Positions 48,649 to 57,385 of a stretch of DNA of 64,000 nt are shown here, one piece after another. Below the pieces are notes generated by a model. It did no database searches, was not told the origin of the DNA, and saw only the letters and a list, made by a program, of their open reading frames with translations. Numbering within the stretch: the stretch's first letter is position 1; each line of letters starts with the position of its first letter. A program made the position numbers and the translations under genes. The DNA is from Prauserella aidingensis (GTDB lineage: Bacteria > Actinomycetota > Actinomycetes > Mycobacteriales > Pseudonocardiaceae), in NCBI RefSeq assembly GCF_024171865.1, contig NZ_JAMTCN010000004.1, positions 1 through 64,000 on the forward strand, written 5' to 3'.

Positions 48649-49431
48649 TCAGCGGAGGCCTGTGGTCGCCGCGGTCCCGGCAGGAGAGGACTGTTCCGCG
48701 ACGAGGTCGGCGAGCCGAGTGGCCACCCGTTCGCGGTCGGCGGGAGCGACCGTCAGCCAGGAATCGTCGCCGGAACGCGGCGCGACGGTGGCGGTGTAGG
48801 CACCGACGTCGGTGAGGAACCAGCTCAGGCCGCCCTGCCGGACGAGCCGGGTGGTCTCCCGGCGGTACACGGAGAACTGCCCCGCGGCCAGCACCGGTCG
48901 CGCCTGGACGGCCAGCACCTCCCTGACCTGGTCGTCGCGTGCTCGCGAGCCGCTGCCGCCGTCGTACACGGGGTCGGCCGCCGCCTCGAGCGCGGTCGAG
49001 GGCAGGCTCACGCCGCGCCCCGGGCCCGCGTCGACCTCGGGCAGGATGGCGGCCGCCTCGGCGCACGCCCGGCCGTCGCCCACCGTGTCGAGGCCGATGG
49101 TCCGGTTCGGCTGCACGGCCAGCACTCCCCTGCCGCCCTCCGACTCCGCGACGAGGCCGCGCAACGGTTCGGGATCGGCGGCGTCGAACAGCACTTCGCA
49201 GTCGATCAGGACGGCGGCGCGGGCGATCCCGGTCAGCCGGGCCCGCAGCGTCTCGTCCAGTTCACCGGGATACAGGCCGCGGTCGGCGAGATTGGCATAG
49301 ACCTCCTGCCGGATCCGCGCGCGTTCCTCCGCGGTGCGTCCCACGCTCGGCACGGCCAGCACCGCAGGCGGCGCGCCGAGGTCGAGGTCCGACCAGAGGA
49401 CGTCGAACGCCGACGCCGACAGCCGGATCAT
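48649..49431 (-). CDS. espG: EspG-family ESX secretion chaperone
   Basis: The 260-residue protein begins MIRLSASAFDVLWSDLDLGAPPAVLAVPSVGRTAEERARIRQEVYANLADRGL, the N-terminal region of EspG. It also has GVLAVQPNRTIGLDTVG and VYRRETTRLVRQGGLSWFLTDVGAYTATVAP, as in EspG homologues of Pseudonocardiaceae. EspG binds the tip of PPE proteins and keeps PE-PPE pairs soluble for type VII export. Its start overlaps the PPE-like gene's stop (ATGA), so chaperone and presumed client are coupled. No ESX core gene (eccB-E, mycP) is nearby. Confidence 0.88.
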   Translation of the reverse strand: MIRLSASAFDVLWSDLDLGAPPAVLAVPSVGRTAEERARIRQEVYANLADRGLYPGELDETLRARLTGIARAAVLIDCEVLFDAADPEPLRGLVAESEGGRGVLAVQPNRTIGLDTVGDGRACAEAAAILPEVDAGPGRGVSLPSTALEAAADPVYDGGSGSRARDDQVREVLAVQARPVLAAGQFSVYRRETTRLVRQGGLSWFLTDVGAYTATVAPRSGDDSWLTVAPADRERVATRLADLVAEQSSPAGTAATTGLR

Positions 49432-50096
49432 GCCGGCCCTGCCAGCCGCGGCGGCACGGTGAACGATCGCACGCCCGCGGCGTCGCGCAGCGCGAGGTCA
49501 CGCGCGTGGAGCACGTCGACGGCCCTGCGCCGCGCCTCCTCCGCCTCGGCGCGGCGCTCGGCCATCGCATCGGGCAGTCCCGCGAGGGCCGCGAGATCGC
49601 CGGCACCCATGGCGTCGCGGATCATCCCGCCCGGGTCGTACGAGACCGGATCCGGCATGGCCGACCGCGCGTGCGCCGCCGCACCCGCCTGCGCCGCGAC
49701 GGCGCCACCCAGCGCGTCGGCGGTCGCGGCCGCCCGGCCCGCCCACTCCGTGGCCCGGCCCAGCGCCGCCCGTAACGCCCGGCCCGCCTCGCCCTGCCAC
49801 GCCTCCTCGGACGCCGCCGACGACGCGCCCAGCTGCTCGCTCGCCTGCTGCAACGTCCGGCCGAGACTCCGCCAGCTCGCACCGAGCTCACCCGCGGACT
49901 CCGGATCGTTGCCGGCGTCGACCATGGCCTTGAGCTGGTCGTGGCTGTACCACTCGTACCGCACGTCCGGCTGGGGAACAGAGGACTCGCCCGCGGCGCC
50001 TCCGCCTGCCCCGTCCCCCTGCGCCGGTTCGTCCTGTCGGGTTTCGTCGTGTCGGGTTTCGTCGTGTCGGGTTTCGTCGTGTCGGGATGCGCTCAT
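49428..50096 (-). CDS. PPE-like/WXG-containing ESX-associated protein
   Basis: The 222-residue protein has an N-terminal tail of DET-RHDET repeats, then DVRYEWYSHDQLKAMVDAGNDPESAGELGASWRSLGRTLQQASEQL. ASEEAWQGEAGRALRAALGRATEWAGRAA, with the WxG turn (WQG), follows. The layout of two long helices around a WxG is that of PPE/WXG100 proteins, although the Pro-Pro-Glu triplet is not at the N-terminus. The C-terminal half is a charged helix. Overlaps on both sides couple it to the lipoprotein upstream and EspG downstream. It is the likely EspG client. Confidence 0.78.
   Translation of the reverse strand: MSASRHDETRHDETRHDETRQDEPAQGDGAGGGAAGESSVPQPDVRYEWYSHDQLKAMVDAGNDPESAGELGASWRSLGRTLQQASEQLGASSAASEEAWQGEAGRALRAALGRATEWAGRAAATADALGGAVAAQAGAAAHARSAMPDPVSYDPGGMIRDAMGAGDLAALAGLPDAMAERRAEAEEARRRAVDVLHARDLALRDAAGVRSFTVPPRLAGPA
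50041..50085 (-). repeat. 15-bp tandem repeat (3 perfect copies) in the PPE-like gene
   Basis: GTTTCGTCGTGTCGG is repeated exactly at 50041-50055, 50056-50070 and 50071-50085, preceded by a diverged copy. It encodes the pentapeptide RHDET near the N-terminus. Confidence 0.9.
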
Positions 50097-50755
50097 CCGG
50101 CCCTCCCCGGCAGCTCGGGTGCGATCAGCTCCGCCACGGTGGACGCTCGCTCGCAGGACTCACGGGTGCCGCGGAAGTCCGCCGTGGACACATCGATGTG
50201 GACCGACGAGGAGGGTCCGGCGGCGAGCAACACCGTGCAGGTGCCGTCGTCGGCCGCCGTATCGGCCACCTGCTGCGCCTCGCGGCCCGCGATCCGCATC
50301 GAGGTCGCCTCCCCGTCCGGCCGGAGGTCGGCCAGCGCGGAGGCCGTGTCGAACGTGACGGTGACGCCGCCCGCACCCGGTTCCGTGTAGTCGCACGCCG
50401 CGGCCGAACCGACGGTTCGCCGTTCGCCCGGCACGGCCAGCCCCGCGGTCGACCGTTCGGCCGGTGTCAGCCACGCACACGGATCGGTCTCCGCCGGGTC
50501 CGCACTCGACGACACGCTCTCCGACGACGCCGTCTCCGCCGACGGGGCCGGGGACGCACCACCTGCGCCCACGGCGGCGTCCCCGCCCGCCGCGCCGCAG
50601 GCGGAGACCCCGACCAGGCACGCCACCGACAGCGCCGGCACGAGCGCCGCACGCAGCAGCGATCCCGGCCCACGCGACCCTGTCCCTCGCGACCCGGCCC
50701 CACGCGACCCGGCAGCGGTAGCCGTGCCGCGCGACCGCGGGACCCGGCCGTTCAC
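50093..50755 (-). CDS. DUF3558 lipoprotein
   Basis: The 220-residue product has a basic, Ser-Arg-Gly repeat N-terminus and a hydrophobic signal (LLRAALVPALSVACLVGVSACG) with lipobox VSAC, so it should be a membrane-anchored lipoprotein outside the cell. The mature part has DPCAWLTPAERSTAGLAVPGE and ACDYTEPGAGGVTVTFDTASAL. It ends TADFRGTRESCERASTVAELIAPEL, the conserved Cys and DPC features of DUF3558. The GTG at 50755 makes a GTGA overlap with the preceding stop; a further GTG/ATG-type start upstream would overlap more. It is one of four coupled genes of an ESX-associated cassette. Confidence 0.85.
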   Translation of the reverse strand: MNGRVPRSRGTATAAGSRGAGSRGTGSRGPGSLLRAALVPALSVACLVGVSACGAAGGDAAVGAGGASPAPSAETASSESVSSSADPAETDPCAWLTPAERSTAGLAVPGERRTVGSAAACDYTEPGAGGVTVTFDTASALADLRPDGEATSMRIAGREAQQVADTAADDGTCTVLLAAGPSSSVHIDVSTADFRGTRESCERASTVAELIAPELPGRAG

Positions 50756-51147
50756 CCGCCCTGACAATCGACGCCCTTCAGCTCGCCCTCTGCCTGTTCG
50801 TCCTGCTGCCGGTACTGCTCGAGCGCGTCGGTGATCCGGCTGCGCAGCTCGGCGAGCTCCCTGCCGAACGCCACGAGCGCATCCGACGCGGCGCCCGAGG
50901 ACGGCTCACCGCCGCCGGCCGGGTCGATGCCGTAGCGGGCCATGAATTCGCCGATCTCCCCGGCGTAACCGTCGCCCAGCGGCACCGACCGGCCGAGGAC
51001 CTTCGCCTCCCTGACGAGCCTGCCGACCACGTCCTGCAGCTCGCCGATCCGCTGCAGCGCGTCCTCGGCCAGATCGGGCGCGACGGCGAAGGCGCCCGCG
51101 GGAAGGTCGACCGGGCCCGTCACGGGCGCAGGCGTACCACTCGTCAT
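50752..51147 (-). CDS. Small helical protein of the ESX-associated cassette
   Basis: The 131-residue protein is not assigned to a family. It contains VAPDLAEDALQRIGELQDVVGRLVREAKVLGRSVPLGDGYAGEIGEFMARYG and ALVAFGRELAELRSRITDALEQYRQQDEQAEGELK, two long amphipathic helices joined by a Gly-containing turn. This resembles WXG100-like or EsxA-like folds without an exact WxG. It is the first gene of the four-gene unit (helical protein, DUF3558 lipoprotein, PPE-like protein, EspG). It is divergent from moxR with a 212-bp spacer. Confidence 0.7.
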   Translation of the reverse strand: MTSGTPAPVTGPVDLPAGAFAVAPDLAEDALQRIGELQDVVGRLVREAKVLGRSVPLGDGYAGEIGEFMARYGIDPAGGGEPSSGAASDALVAFGRELAELRSRITDALEQYRQQDEQAEGELKGVDCQGG

Positions 51148-51359
51148 CGCGCATGCCTCTCCGTGACCGGACGATTCCAGCCCGCAATCCTAGGCGACCG
51201 TGCGCCGCTGTCCAGCCCTCGTTCGCGGCGTACGGCCCGGTGCGACGTGTGCTCGTCGTCACCACCGCACTACGCGGGGTGAATCTCCGCGTTTCGCCCG
51301 TGTTTGACACACTTCGTGGGACCCTGGAGCAGGGCGCATGCACGGAATGTGGAGGTCGC

Positions 51360-52562
51360 GTGACGTCGAGAGGGCACTCTGCCGCAACCACCGAGGACGT
51401 CGGTGAACGCCCCGCGTACCCGCCGCCGGTCGGTCCGGGCGGGCAGTCCGGGCTCGGCGACCTGCACGACACGGCGCAGCGCATCGCGGCCAACGTGGAG
51501 CGCGTGCTGGTCGGCAAGCCCGAGGTCGTCCGCATCGCACTCGTCACGCTGCTGTCCGAGGGACATCTGCTCGTCGAGGACGTGCCCGGGGTCGGCAAGA
51601 CCTCGCTCGCCAAGGCACTGGGCCGGTCGATCGACTGCACCGTGAGCCGCATCCAGTTCACCCCCGACCTCATGCCCAGCGACGTCACGGGCGTGTCGAT
51701 CTACAACCGCCAGCAGGCCTCGTTCGAGTTCCGGCCCGGCCCGGTGTTCGCGAACATCGTGGTCGGCGACGAGATCAACCGCGCCTCCCCCAAGACGCAG
51801 TCCGCGCTGCTGGAGTGCATGGAGGAACGGCAAGTCACCGTCGACACCACGACGTACCCGCTCGACTCGCCGTTCATGGTGATCGCCACCCAGAACCCGG
51901 TCGAGATGGAGGGCACCTACGCCCTGCCGGAGGCCCAGCGCGACCGCTTCACCGCACGGGTCTCGGTCGGCTACCCGGACCCGCAGGCCGAACTGGCGAT
52001 GGTCGACGAGCACGCGGGACACAACCCGCTCGACGACCTCACCCCGGTGTCGGACGGCGAGACCGTGCACCGGCTCGCCCGCGCCGTCCAGCAGCTGCAC
52101 GTGGCGCACGAGGTCCGGCAGTACGCCGTCGACCTGGTGTCGGCCACGCGCCAGCTGCCCGAACTGCGGCTCGGCGCCTCGCCCCGCGCGACGTTGCAGC
52201 TGATCCGCACCGCCCGCGCCCAGGCCGCACTCTCCGGGCGTGAGTTCGTCGTGCCCGACGACCTGCACGCGGTCGCCGTGCCGGTGCTGGCGCACCGCCT
52301 CGTGCTGACCACGGAGGCGCTCGCCGCCCGCCGCTCGGCCTCGGACGTCGTCCACTCCGTCCTGCAGCGGGTGCCGGTTCCGCAGCGCGCCGCACCCACC
52401 GGCGGTGCGGGCGCCGGCACACCGGCGCCCACCGCAGGCGGCCACCCCTCGCCGCCCCACACCGGCAACGGCCACGCGGGCCACCCGGGCCGGCCCGGTC
52501 ACCCCGGCGGTGCGGGGCGTCCCGGCGTTCCGGACGGCCACGGCGGCCCGTACGGCTACTGA
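51360..52562 (+). CDS. moxR: MoxR-family AAA+ ATPase
   Basis: The 400-residue AAA+ protein has Walker A VPGVGKTSLAKALG (about residue 77), Walker B VVGDEINRASPKTQSALLECMEERQVT, sensor 1 VIATQNPVEMEGTYALPEAQRDRF, and a C-terminal lid with LGASPRATLQLIRTARAQAALSGREFVVPDDL. A His/Pro/Gly-rich tail follows (GGHPSPPHTGNGHAGHPGRPGHP). MoxR proteins chaperone metal insertion or complex assembly. GGAGG four nt before the GTG at 51360 fixes the start. It is the first gene of a MoxR-DUF58-transglutaminase operon. Confidence 0.93.
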   Translation: MTSRGHSAATTEDVGERPAYPPPVGPGGQSGLGDLHDTAQRIAANVERVLVGKPEVVRIALVTLLSEGHLLVEDVPGVGKTSLAKALGRSIDCTVSRIQFTPDLMPSDVTGVSIYNRQQASFEFRPGPVFANIVVGDEINRASPKTQSALLECMEERQVTVDTTTYPLDSPFMVIATQNPVEMEGTYALPEAQRDRFTARVSVGYPDPQAELAMVDEHAGHNPLDDLTPVSDGETVHRLARAVQQLHVAHEVRQYAVDLVSATRQLPELRLGASPRATLQLIRTARAQAALSGREFVVPDDLHAVAVPVLAHRLVLTTEALAARRSASDVVHSVLQRVPVPQRAAPTGGAGAGTPAPTAGGHPSPPHTGNGHAGHPGRPGHPGGAGRPGVPDGHGGPYGY

Positions 52563-52575
52563 GCGCGGATCGACC

Positions 52576-53937
52576 ATGACCAGCTACGCGGCCGGTGCCC
52601 CGGCACCGCAGGCGGCGCCCGAGCAGACCCGTCCTCCGGCGGGGCCACGCCGCCGACCGGCACTCCTGCGGGCCCTGTCGGGTCTGACCACCCGGGGCCG
52701 GTGCCTGCTCGCCGCGGGTGTCGCCGCCGCGGCCTGCGCCGTCGTACTCGACGAACGCGGCCTCCTGCGGATCGCGGCTTTCGTCGTGGCACTGCCCCTG
52801 CTGGCCGCGGCGCTCGCGACGGTGTCGAAGGTCCGCATCGGCGCCCGCCGCACCATCACCCCCGAACGGGTGCCTGCGGGCGGTGACGGCGACGTCCGCC
52901 TGGACCTGTGGCGCACCGGCAGACTCCCCGCGGGGGAGATCCTGCTCGAGGACCGGCTGCCACACCCCCTCGGCCCGCGGCCCCGCTTCGTGGTGGAGCG
53001 GCTTCCCCACCACCCCGTCACGCTGCGCTACCCGATCCGGCCCGGCATGCGCGGCGTCCACCGCATCGGCACGCTGCGCGCGACGATCACCGACCCGTTC
53101 GGGCTCTGCGAGGTCGACCGCGACCTCGTCCCGCCGTCGGGGGTCGTCGTCGTGCCGCGCGTGACCCCGCTGCGCGGACGTCCCGGCGGCGCGGGCACCG
53201 GCGGGGTCGACAGCGGCACCGTCCGTCACCACGCGGGCCAGGGCGATCCGGACGTGATGGTGCGCCAGTACCGAACCGGCGACGACATGCGGAAGGTCCA
53301 CTGGCGTTCGACGGCGCGCCGCGACGAGATCATGGTCCGCGTCGAGGAACGCCCCTGGCGGGGAGGGACGACGGTGCTGCTCGACCGGCGCGCCGCCGCG
53401 CACCACGGCGTCGGCCGTCCCGACGGCAGTCTGGAGTGGGCGGTCGAGTTCGCCGCCAGCGTGTGCGTGCACCTGAGCGGTTCCGGCAGTCCGGTGCGAC
53501 TGGCCGACGAACGCGGCCACGTCCTGGCCGACATCGCCGACGGCGCCGGGCACGCGGGCGGCGGGGTCGCCCTCGACGCGCTCGCCGCGCTGCAACCCGC
53601 GCACGAACGGGACCTGGCCGTGTCGTCGGGACCGGCGCACGCCCAGGGCCACGAGCTGATCGCCGTGCTGGGCACCGTCGGCGCCAGGGGCGTCGCGGAG
53701 CTGACCCACAGCCGCCCCCGCGGCGCGCCCAGCCTCGCGGTGCTGCTCGACACCGCGTCGTGGCAGGACGCGCCGGGGTACGAACCGGCCGCGACGGTCA
53801 CCGACACGGCGGCGCTGCTCCGGGCCGCGGGCTGGCGGGTCGTCGTCGCGGGCAGGACCGCGGGGGTCGCCGACACCTGGGCGGAGCTGTGCCGTGCCAC
53901 CACGGCAGGCCCGCTGCAGGCGGGTGGTGTCCGGTGA
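52576..53937 (+). CDS. DUF58 protein
   Basis: The 453-residue protein has two membrane segments (LLAAGVAAAACAVVL and IAAFVVALPLLAAALATV) and a cytoplasmic DUF58 domain. The signature DPDVMVRQYRTGDDMRKVHWRSTARRDEIMVRVEERPW is complete, followed by a von Willebrand-like region with TVLLDRRA. It works together with MoxR and the transglutaminase-like protein in a conserved trio. The ATG at 52576 starts 14 nt after moxR. Its stop overlaps the next start (GTGA). Confidence 0.92.
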   Translation: MTSYAAGAPAPQAAPEQTRPPAGPRRRPALLRALSGLTTRGRCLLAAGVAAAACAVVLDERGLLRIAAFVVALPLLAAALATVSKVRIGARRTITPERVPAGGDGDVRLDLWRTGRLPAGEILLEDRLPHPLGPRPRFVVERLPHHPVTLRYPIRPGMRGVHRIGTLRATITDPFGLCEVDRDLVPPSGVVVVPRVTPLRGRPGGAGTGGVDSGTVRHHAGQGDPDVMVRQYRTGDDMRKVHWRSTARRDEIMVRVEERPWRGGTTVLLDRRAAAHHGVGRPDGSLEWAVEFAASVCVHLSGSGSPVRLADERGHVLADIADGAGHAGGGVALDALAALQPAHERDLAVSSGPAHAQGHELIAVLGTVGARGVAELTHSRPRGAPSLAVLLDTASWQDAPGYEPAATVTDTAALLRAAGWRVVVAGRTAGVADTWAELCRATTAGPLQAGGVR

Positions 53938-56417
53938 ACGCGCCCGCACCCCCTGCTCCACCGCCGCCCGCCCCGGCTCCCCCCGCACCGCCGCGCAGGC
54001 GGCCACGGCTCACGCTGCACGGGGTCGTCGGCCCGCTCACGGCCGCACTCGCGACGATCGCCGTCTCCACCGCGCTCACCGGAGTCGTGCAGGGCTGGTC
54101 CTGGTTCGGCGACATCGCGGCGGCGGCGCTGCTCATCGCGGGCACCGGCATCGCCGCGCGCGCCGTGCGGCTGCACCCGTTCCTCGTCGGTGCCGCACAG
54201 CTGCTGGCGCTGCTCGTGCTCGTCACCGGATCGTTCACCACCGGCGGGGTCCTCGGGCTGCTGCCGGGGCCCCAGGCGTTCGGCGAACTGCATCAGGTGC
54301 TCACCGCCGGGTTCTCCGACATCCGCACCGGACTTCCCCCGGTCGCCGCCAGTGACGGCATCCGCTGCCTGATCATGATCAGCGTCGGGCTGGTGGCGCT
54401 CGTGGTGGACCTGCTGGCCGTGACCGCCGCCGCACCGGCGGCGACCGGTCTGCTCCTGCTGTGTGTCCACGCCGTGCCGTCGGCGCTCACCGCGGAACTG
54501 CTGCCGTGGTGGACGTTCGCGCTCGGGGTCGTGGCCTACGCGGCACTGCTCGCCGTGGACGGCAGCCACCGGCACCGCGTGTGGCGCACCCGCGCGCCGG
54601 CGCGCGGGTCGGGCGCCGGTGTGGGCGCGATGACCGCCCCGTCGGCGCTGGTCGTCACGGCCGTCGTCGCGGGCCTGGTCGCGGGCGCGACGCTGACCGT
54701 CGTCGGGACGGAGGGCAGCCTGCCCGGATCGGACTCCGAGGAACAGGCGGCGCCCGGCGGACTCGGCGTGGAACCGTTCACGTCGCTGCGCGGCATGCTC
54801 GGTGACCGCTCCCCCACCCGGATGTTCGAGGTCGACGGCCTCGGCGACGACGCGCCCCTGATGCGCGCCTTCACCCTGTCCCGCTACATCCCCGGCCAGG
54901 GCTGGGGGCTGCCCGACGGCCGCCGGATGCCCGCGGGGCGCCCCGCCGACGGTCCCCTGCCGACCGCACCGGGCGACACGGTCGCAGGAGAGTCCCGCAC
55001 CGTCCGCGTGACACCCGTCAACTGGACCGACGTCTGGCTGCCGACCTACGGCAAGATCCGCAGCATCGACCCGCCTCCCGGCGACTGGTACTACGACCGC
55101 ACCAGCGGGGCGGTGTACAGCGAGGACCGGCGCAGGCCGCGCGCCTACACGATGACCACGTCGCTGGCCGAACCGACACGCGACCAGCTCCGTGCGGCGG
55201 GAACCGTCACCGGCCCCGACCCGCGGTACCAGGAGACGCCCCGGGTCGATCCGCGTGTGCGTGCGCTCGCGCGCGACCTCACCGCCGACGCGCCGACGAC
55301 GTTCGGCAAGGCCAGGGCCGTCTGGCGGTACTTCACCGACCCGGCCAACGGATTCGTCTACGACACCGAGACCGCACCGGCCTCCGACCCCGACGCGCTC
55401 GCCGACTTCGTCCTGAACGGCAAGCGCGGATTCTGCGAGCAGTACGCCTCCGCCATGGCGGTCATGCTCCGCTCGCTCGACGTGCCGTCCCGCGTGGCCG
55501 TCGGCTTCACGCGGGGCACCACCGACGCCCGCGGCACGCGGGTACTGACGTCCGAGGACGCGCACGCGTGGGTCGAGGTGTATTTCGGCGACGACCTCGG
55601 CTGGGTCACGTTCGATCCGACCCCGCTCACCAACGGCCGCGGGTACACGCCCGACTACCTGGACACCGAGGAGAGCTCGGCACCCGACGAGCCGACCGGC
55701 TCGTCGCAGTCCCCGGAGAGCTCGTCCGCGTCCCCGGAACCGTCCCAGCCCGCCGACGGACCCGATCAGCAGGCGCAGAACGACGAGCGGTCCGGGCCAC
55801 CGCCGCAATGGCCGGGCCTGCTGGCGGGCGCGCTGCTGGCGCTGACGACCGTGGGCGTCCTGGCACTCGGCAGGCGCATCACCACCGGCCGCGCCACCCC
55901 CGGCGCGGGCATCGCCGCCGTCGTCGGCAGCTGGCTCGTCACGGTGGCACTGGCCGCCTGGCTCGTGCACTGGGCCGTCGCCCTCGGCGTGTTCCTGCTC
56001 GTCGCCTGCCTCGTCGGGCCCGCATGTGCCCGGGAACTGATCCGCGAACGCCGGATCGCCGAGGTGTCCCGACTGACCGACGCGTCGCCGGATGCCGCAT
56101 GGCGCGAAGTGCTCGCCGAATGCGCCGACCGGGGCGTCGACCTACCGTCGACGGCGACCCTCAGGCAGTCCGCGGAGACCATCGGCGACCGGCTCGACCT
56201 CGACGAGGAGGGCCGCCGCGAGCTGCAGACGATCGTCACCGTCGTGGAGCGGGCGTGGTACAGCCCGACCGGCGCGCCCTCGCCGCAGGCCGCGTCTCCC
56301 GAGCCGGAACTGCACCGCGCGCTCGCGGGACTGCGCGAGAGCGTCGCCCGCTGCGCGCCGTTGTCGTGGCGGCGACGCATCCTGCCGCGGTCACTGCTGC
56401 GCCGCCGCGAACGCTGA
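53934..56417 (+). CDS. Transglutaminase-like membrane protein (TgpA-type)
   Basis: The 827-residue protein has a Pro-rich start, about six membrane segments in the first 230 residues, an external part, then the transglutaminase core. GKRGFCEQYASAMAVMLRSLDVPSRVAVGFTRG carries the catalytic Cys (near 500), LTSEDAHAWVEVYFGDDLGW carries His (about 542), and TFDPTPLTNG carries Asp (about 560). After the core come a Ser/Pro/Glu linker, two further membrane segments and a cytoplasmic domain with DASPDAAWREVLAECADRGVDLP and LRQSAETIGDRL, as in TgpA. The GTG overlaps the DUF58 stop. A cell-envelope cysteine protease or cross-linking role is inferred. Confidence 0.93.
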   Translation: MNAPAPPAPPPPAPAPPAPPRRRPRLTLHGVVGPLTAALATIAVSTALTGVVQGWSWFGDIAAAALLIAGTGIAARAVRLHPFLVGAAQLLALLVLVTGSFTTGGVLGLLPGPQAFGELHQVLTAGFSDIRTGLPPVAASDGIRCLIMISVGLVALVVDLLAVTAAAPAATGLLLLCVHAVPSALTAELLPWWTFALGVVAYAALLAVDGSHRHRVWRTRAPARGSGAGVGAMTAPSALVVTAVVAGLVAGATLTVVGTEGSLPGSDSEEQAAPGGLGVEPFTSLRGMLGDRSPTRMFEVDGLGDDAPLMRAFTLSRYIPGQGWGLPDGRRMPAGRPADGPLPTAPGDTVAGESRTVRVTPVNWTDVWLPTYGKIRSIDPPPGDWYYDRTSGAVYSEDRRRPRAYTMTTSLAEPTRDQLRAAGTVTGPDPRYQETPRVDPRVRALARDLTADAPTTFGKARAVWRYFTDPANGFVYDTETAPASDPDALADFVLNGKRGFCEQYASAMAVMLRSLDVPSRVAVGFTRGTTDARGTRVLTSEDAHAWVEVYFGDDLGWVTFDPTPLTNGRGYTPDYLDTEESSAPDEPTGSSQSPESSSASPEPSQPADGPDQQAQNDERSGPPPQWPGLLAGALLALTTVGVLALGRRITTGRATPGAGIAAVVGSWLVTVALAAWLVHWAVALGVFLLVACLVGPACARELIRERRIAEVSRLTDASPDAAWREVLAECADRGVDLPSTATLRQSAETIGDRLDLDEEGRRELQTIVTVVERAWYSPTGAPSPQAASPEPELHRALAGLRESVARCAPLSWRRRILPRSLLRRRER

Positions 56418-56759
56418 TTCCCGCGCGGGCCCGGTCCCGCGACGCGGGCACCGGCGCCCGGGCCCGTGCACACGAGACCTCGGCGAGGCGACACGGAGGG
56501 TCCCGGCGACACCGGCACCCGGCGACACCCGCACCCGACGTCCGCACCCGGCGTCACCCGCACCCGGCGACACCCGGCCTCGGGTGACGGGGATCGGACA
56601 CGACTCGAGCAGGGCTCCGCATGCGAGAGCCCTGCTCGAGCAGACCTGTGCGATGACCGCTGACGCCGGCTGCGGCCGGGTCACGCCGCTGCGGAGAACC
56701 GTGCCGCGGGATCCGGGGTCACGGGGTCCGGTGCGACGGCGCGGACCGGCCGGACGTCG
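56418..56759. other. Gene-free spacer with GC-rich repeats and a terminator
   Basis: CACCCGGCGACACCCG-type repeats fill about 56490-56582 and a perfect hairpin lies at 56604-56640, between convergent tgpA-like and DUF3040 genes. I see no supported gene. Confidence 0.6.
56604..56640. terminator. Perfect 13-bp bidirectional terminator
   Basis: CTCGAGCAGGGCT (56604-56616) pairs perfectly with 56628-56640; the 11-nt loop itself contains a self-complementary GCATGC. It stands between the convergent genes. Confidence 0.85.
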
Positions 56760-57179
56760 TCATCTGTCGTCGAACCTCTGGCGGAGCCGGTCCTCCATCC
56801 GCTGGGAGAACGAACTGCGCCGGCGCTGTCCGGCGCCGCCGGACGAGCCGCCGCCGGAGTCCCCGGAACCGCTGCCGGATTCCTCCTCCGGCTCCCCACC
56901 TGCTCGCATGGCAGTGACGACGAGCACCACCCCCAAGAACATCGCCAGGAAGCCGAACACGCTGATCAGCGGGATCTCGGCGACCCGCACCGGCACGACG
57001 ACGCCGAGCACGAGCAGGCCGATGCCCAGCACGAACAGCGCGGCACCCTGCAGGCGCCTGCCACGCTTCGGGCGACGTACCTTCGCGCCGCGTACCGACG
57101 ATGCGAACTTGGGGTCCTCGGCATAGAGCTCGCGCTCGATCTGGTCGAGCAGCCGCTGCTCATGCTCGGAGAGTGGCAT
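56760..57179 (-). CDS. DUF3040 membrane protein (Rv2169c-like)
   Basis: The 139-residue protein begins MPLSEHEQRLLDQIERELYAEDPKFASSVRG, the DUF3040 N-terminal signature. Two membrane helices follow (LQGAALFVLGIGLLVLGVVVPV and IPLISVFGFLAMFLGVVLVVTAM), then a Glu/Ser/Gly-rich tail ending in RRSSFSQRMEDRLRQRFD. M. tuberculosis Rv2169c is very similar and also lies close to mraZ. AGGAGG is present before the ATG at 57179. Function unknown; a protein-protein role at the membrane is plausible from the charged ends. Confidence 0.93.
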   Translation of the reverse strand: MPLSEHEQRLLDQIERELYAEDPKFASSVRGAKVRRPKRGRRLQGAALFVLGIGLLVLGVVVPVRVAEIPLISVFGFLAMFLGVVLVVTAMRAGGEPEEESGSGSGDSGGGSSGGAGQRRRSSFSQRMEDRLRQRFDDR

Positions 57180-57385
57180 CTTTCCTCCTCCGGCACAGCG
57201 CTTCCCGGCGCCACCTGGCGGCACCGGACCGCATTTCATCGTGGACCCTGACAGCCCCGGTCGGGGTGTCGGACTCCAGGATACGAGCACCGCGCGTCGG
57301 CGACTACCCGATCTCCCCTTCCGGCGGCAGTGTTTCCTGCGGCGACGTCCGGCGGTGTACGGGCGGGCACGGAACGCGACGGACG

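Noticed and set aside
56490-56582. CRISPR-like appearance of CACCCGG repeats
   Set aside because: Units are short, irregular and without unique spacers; simple GC-rich repetition.
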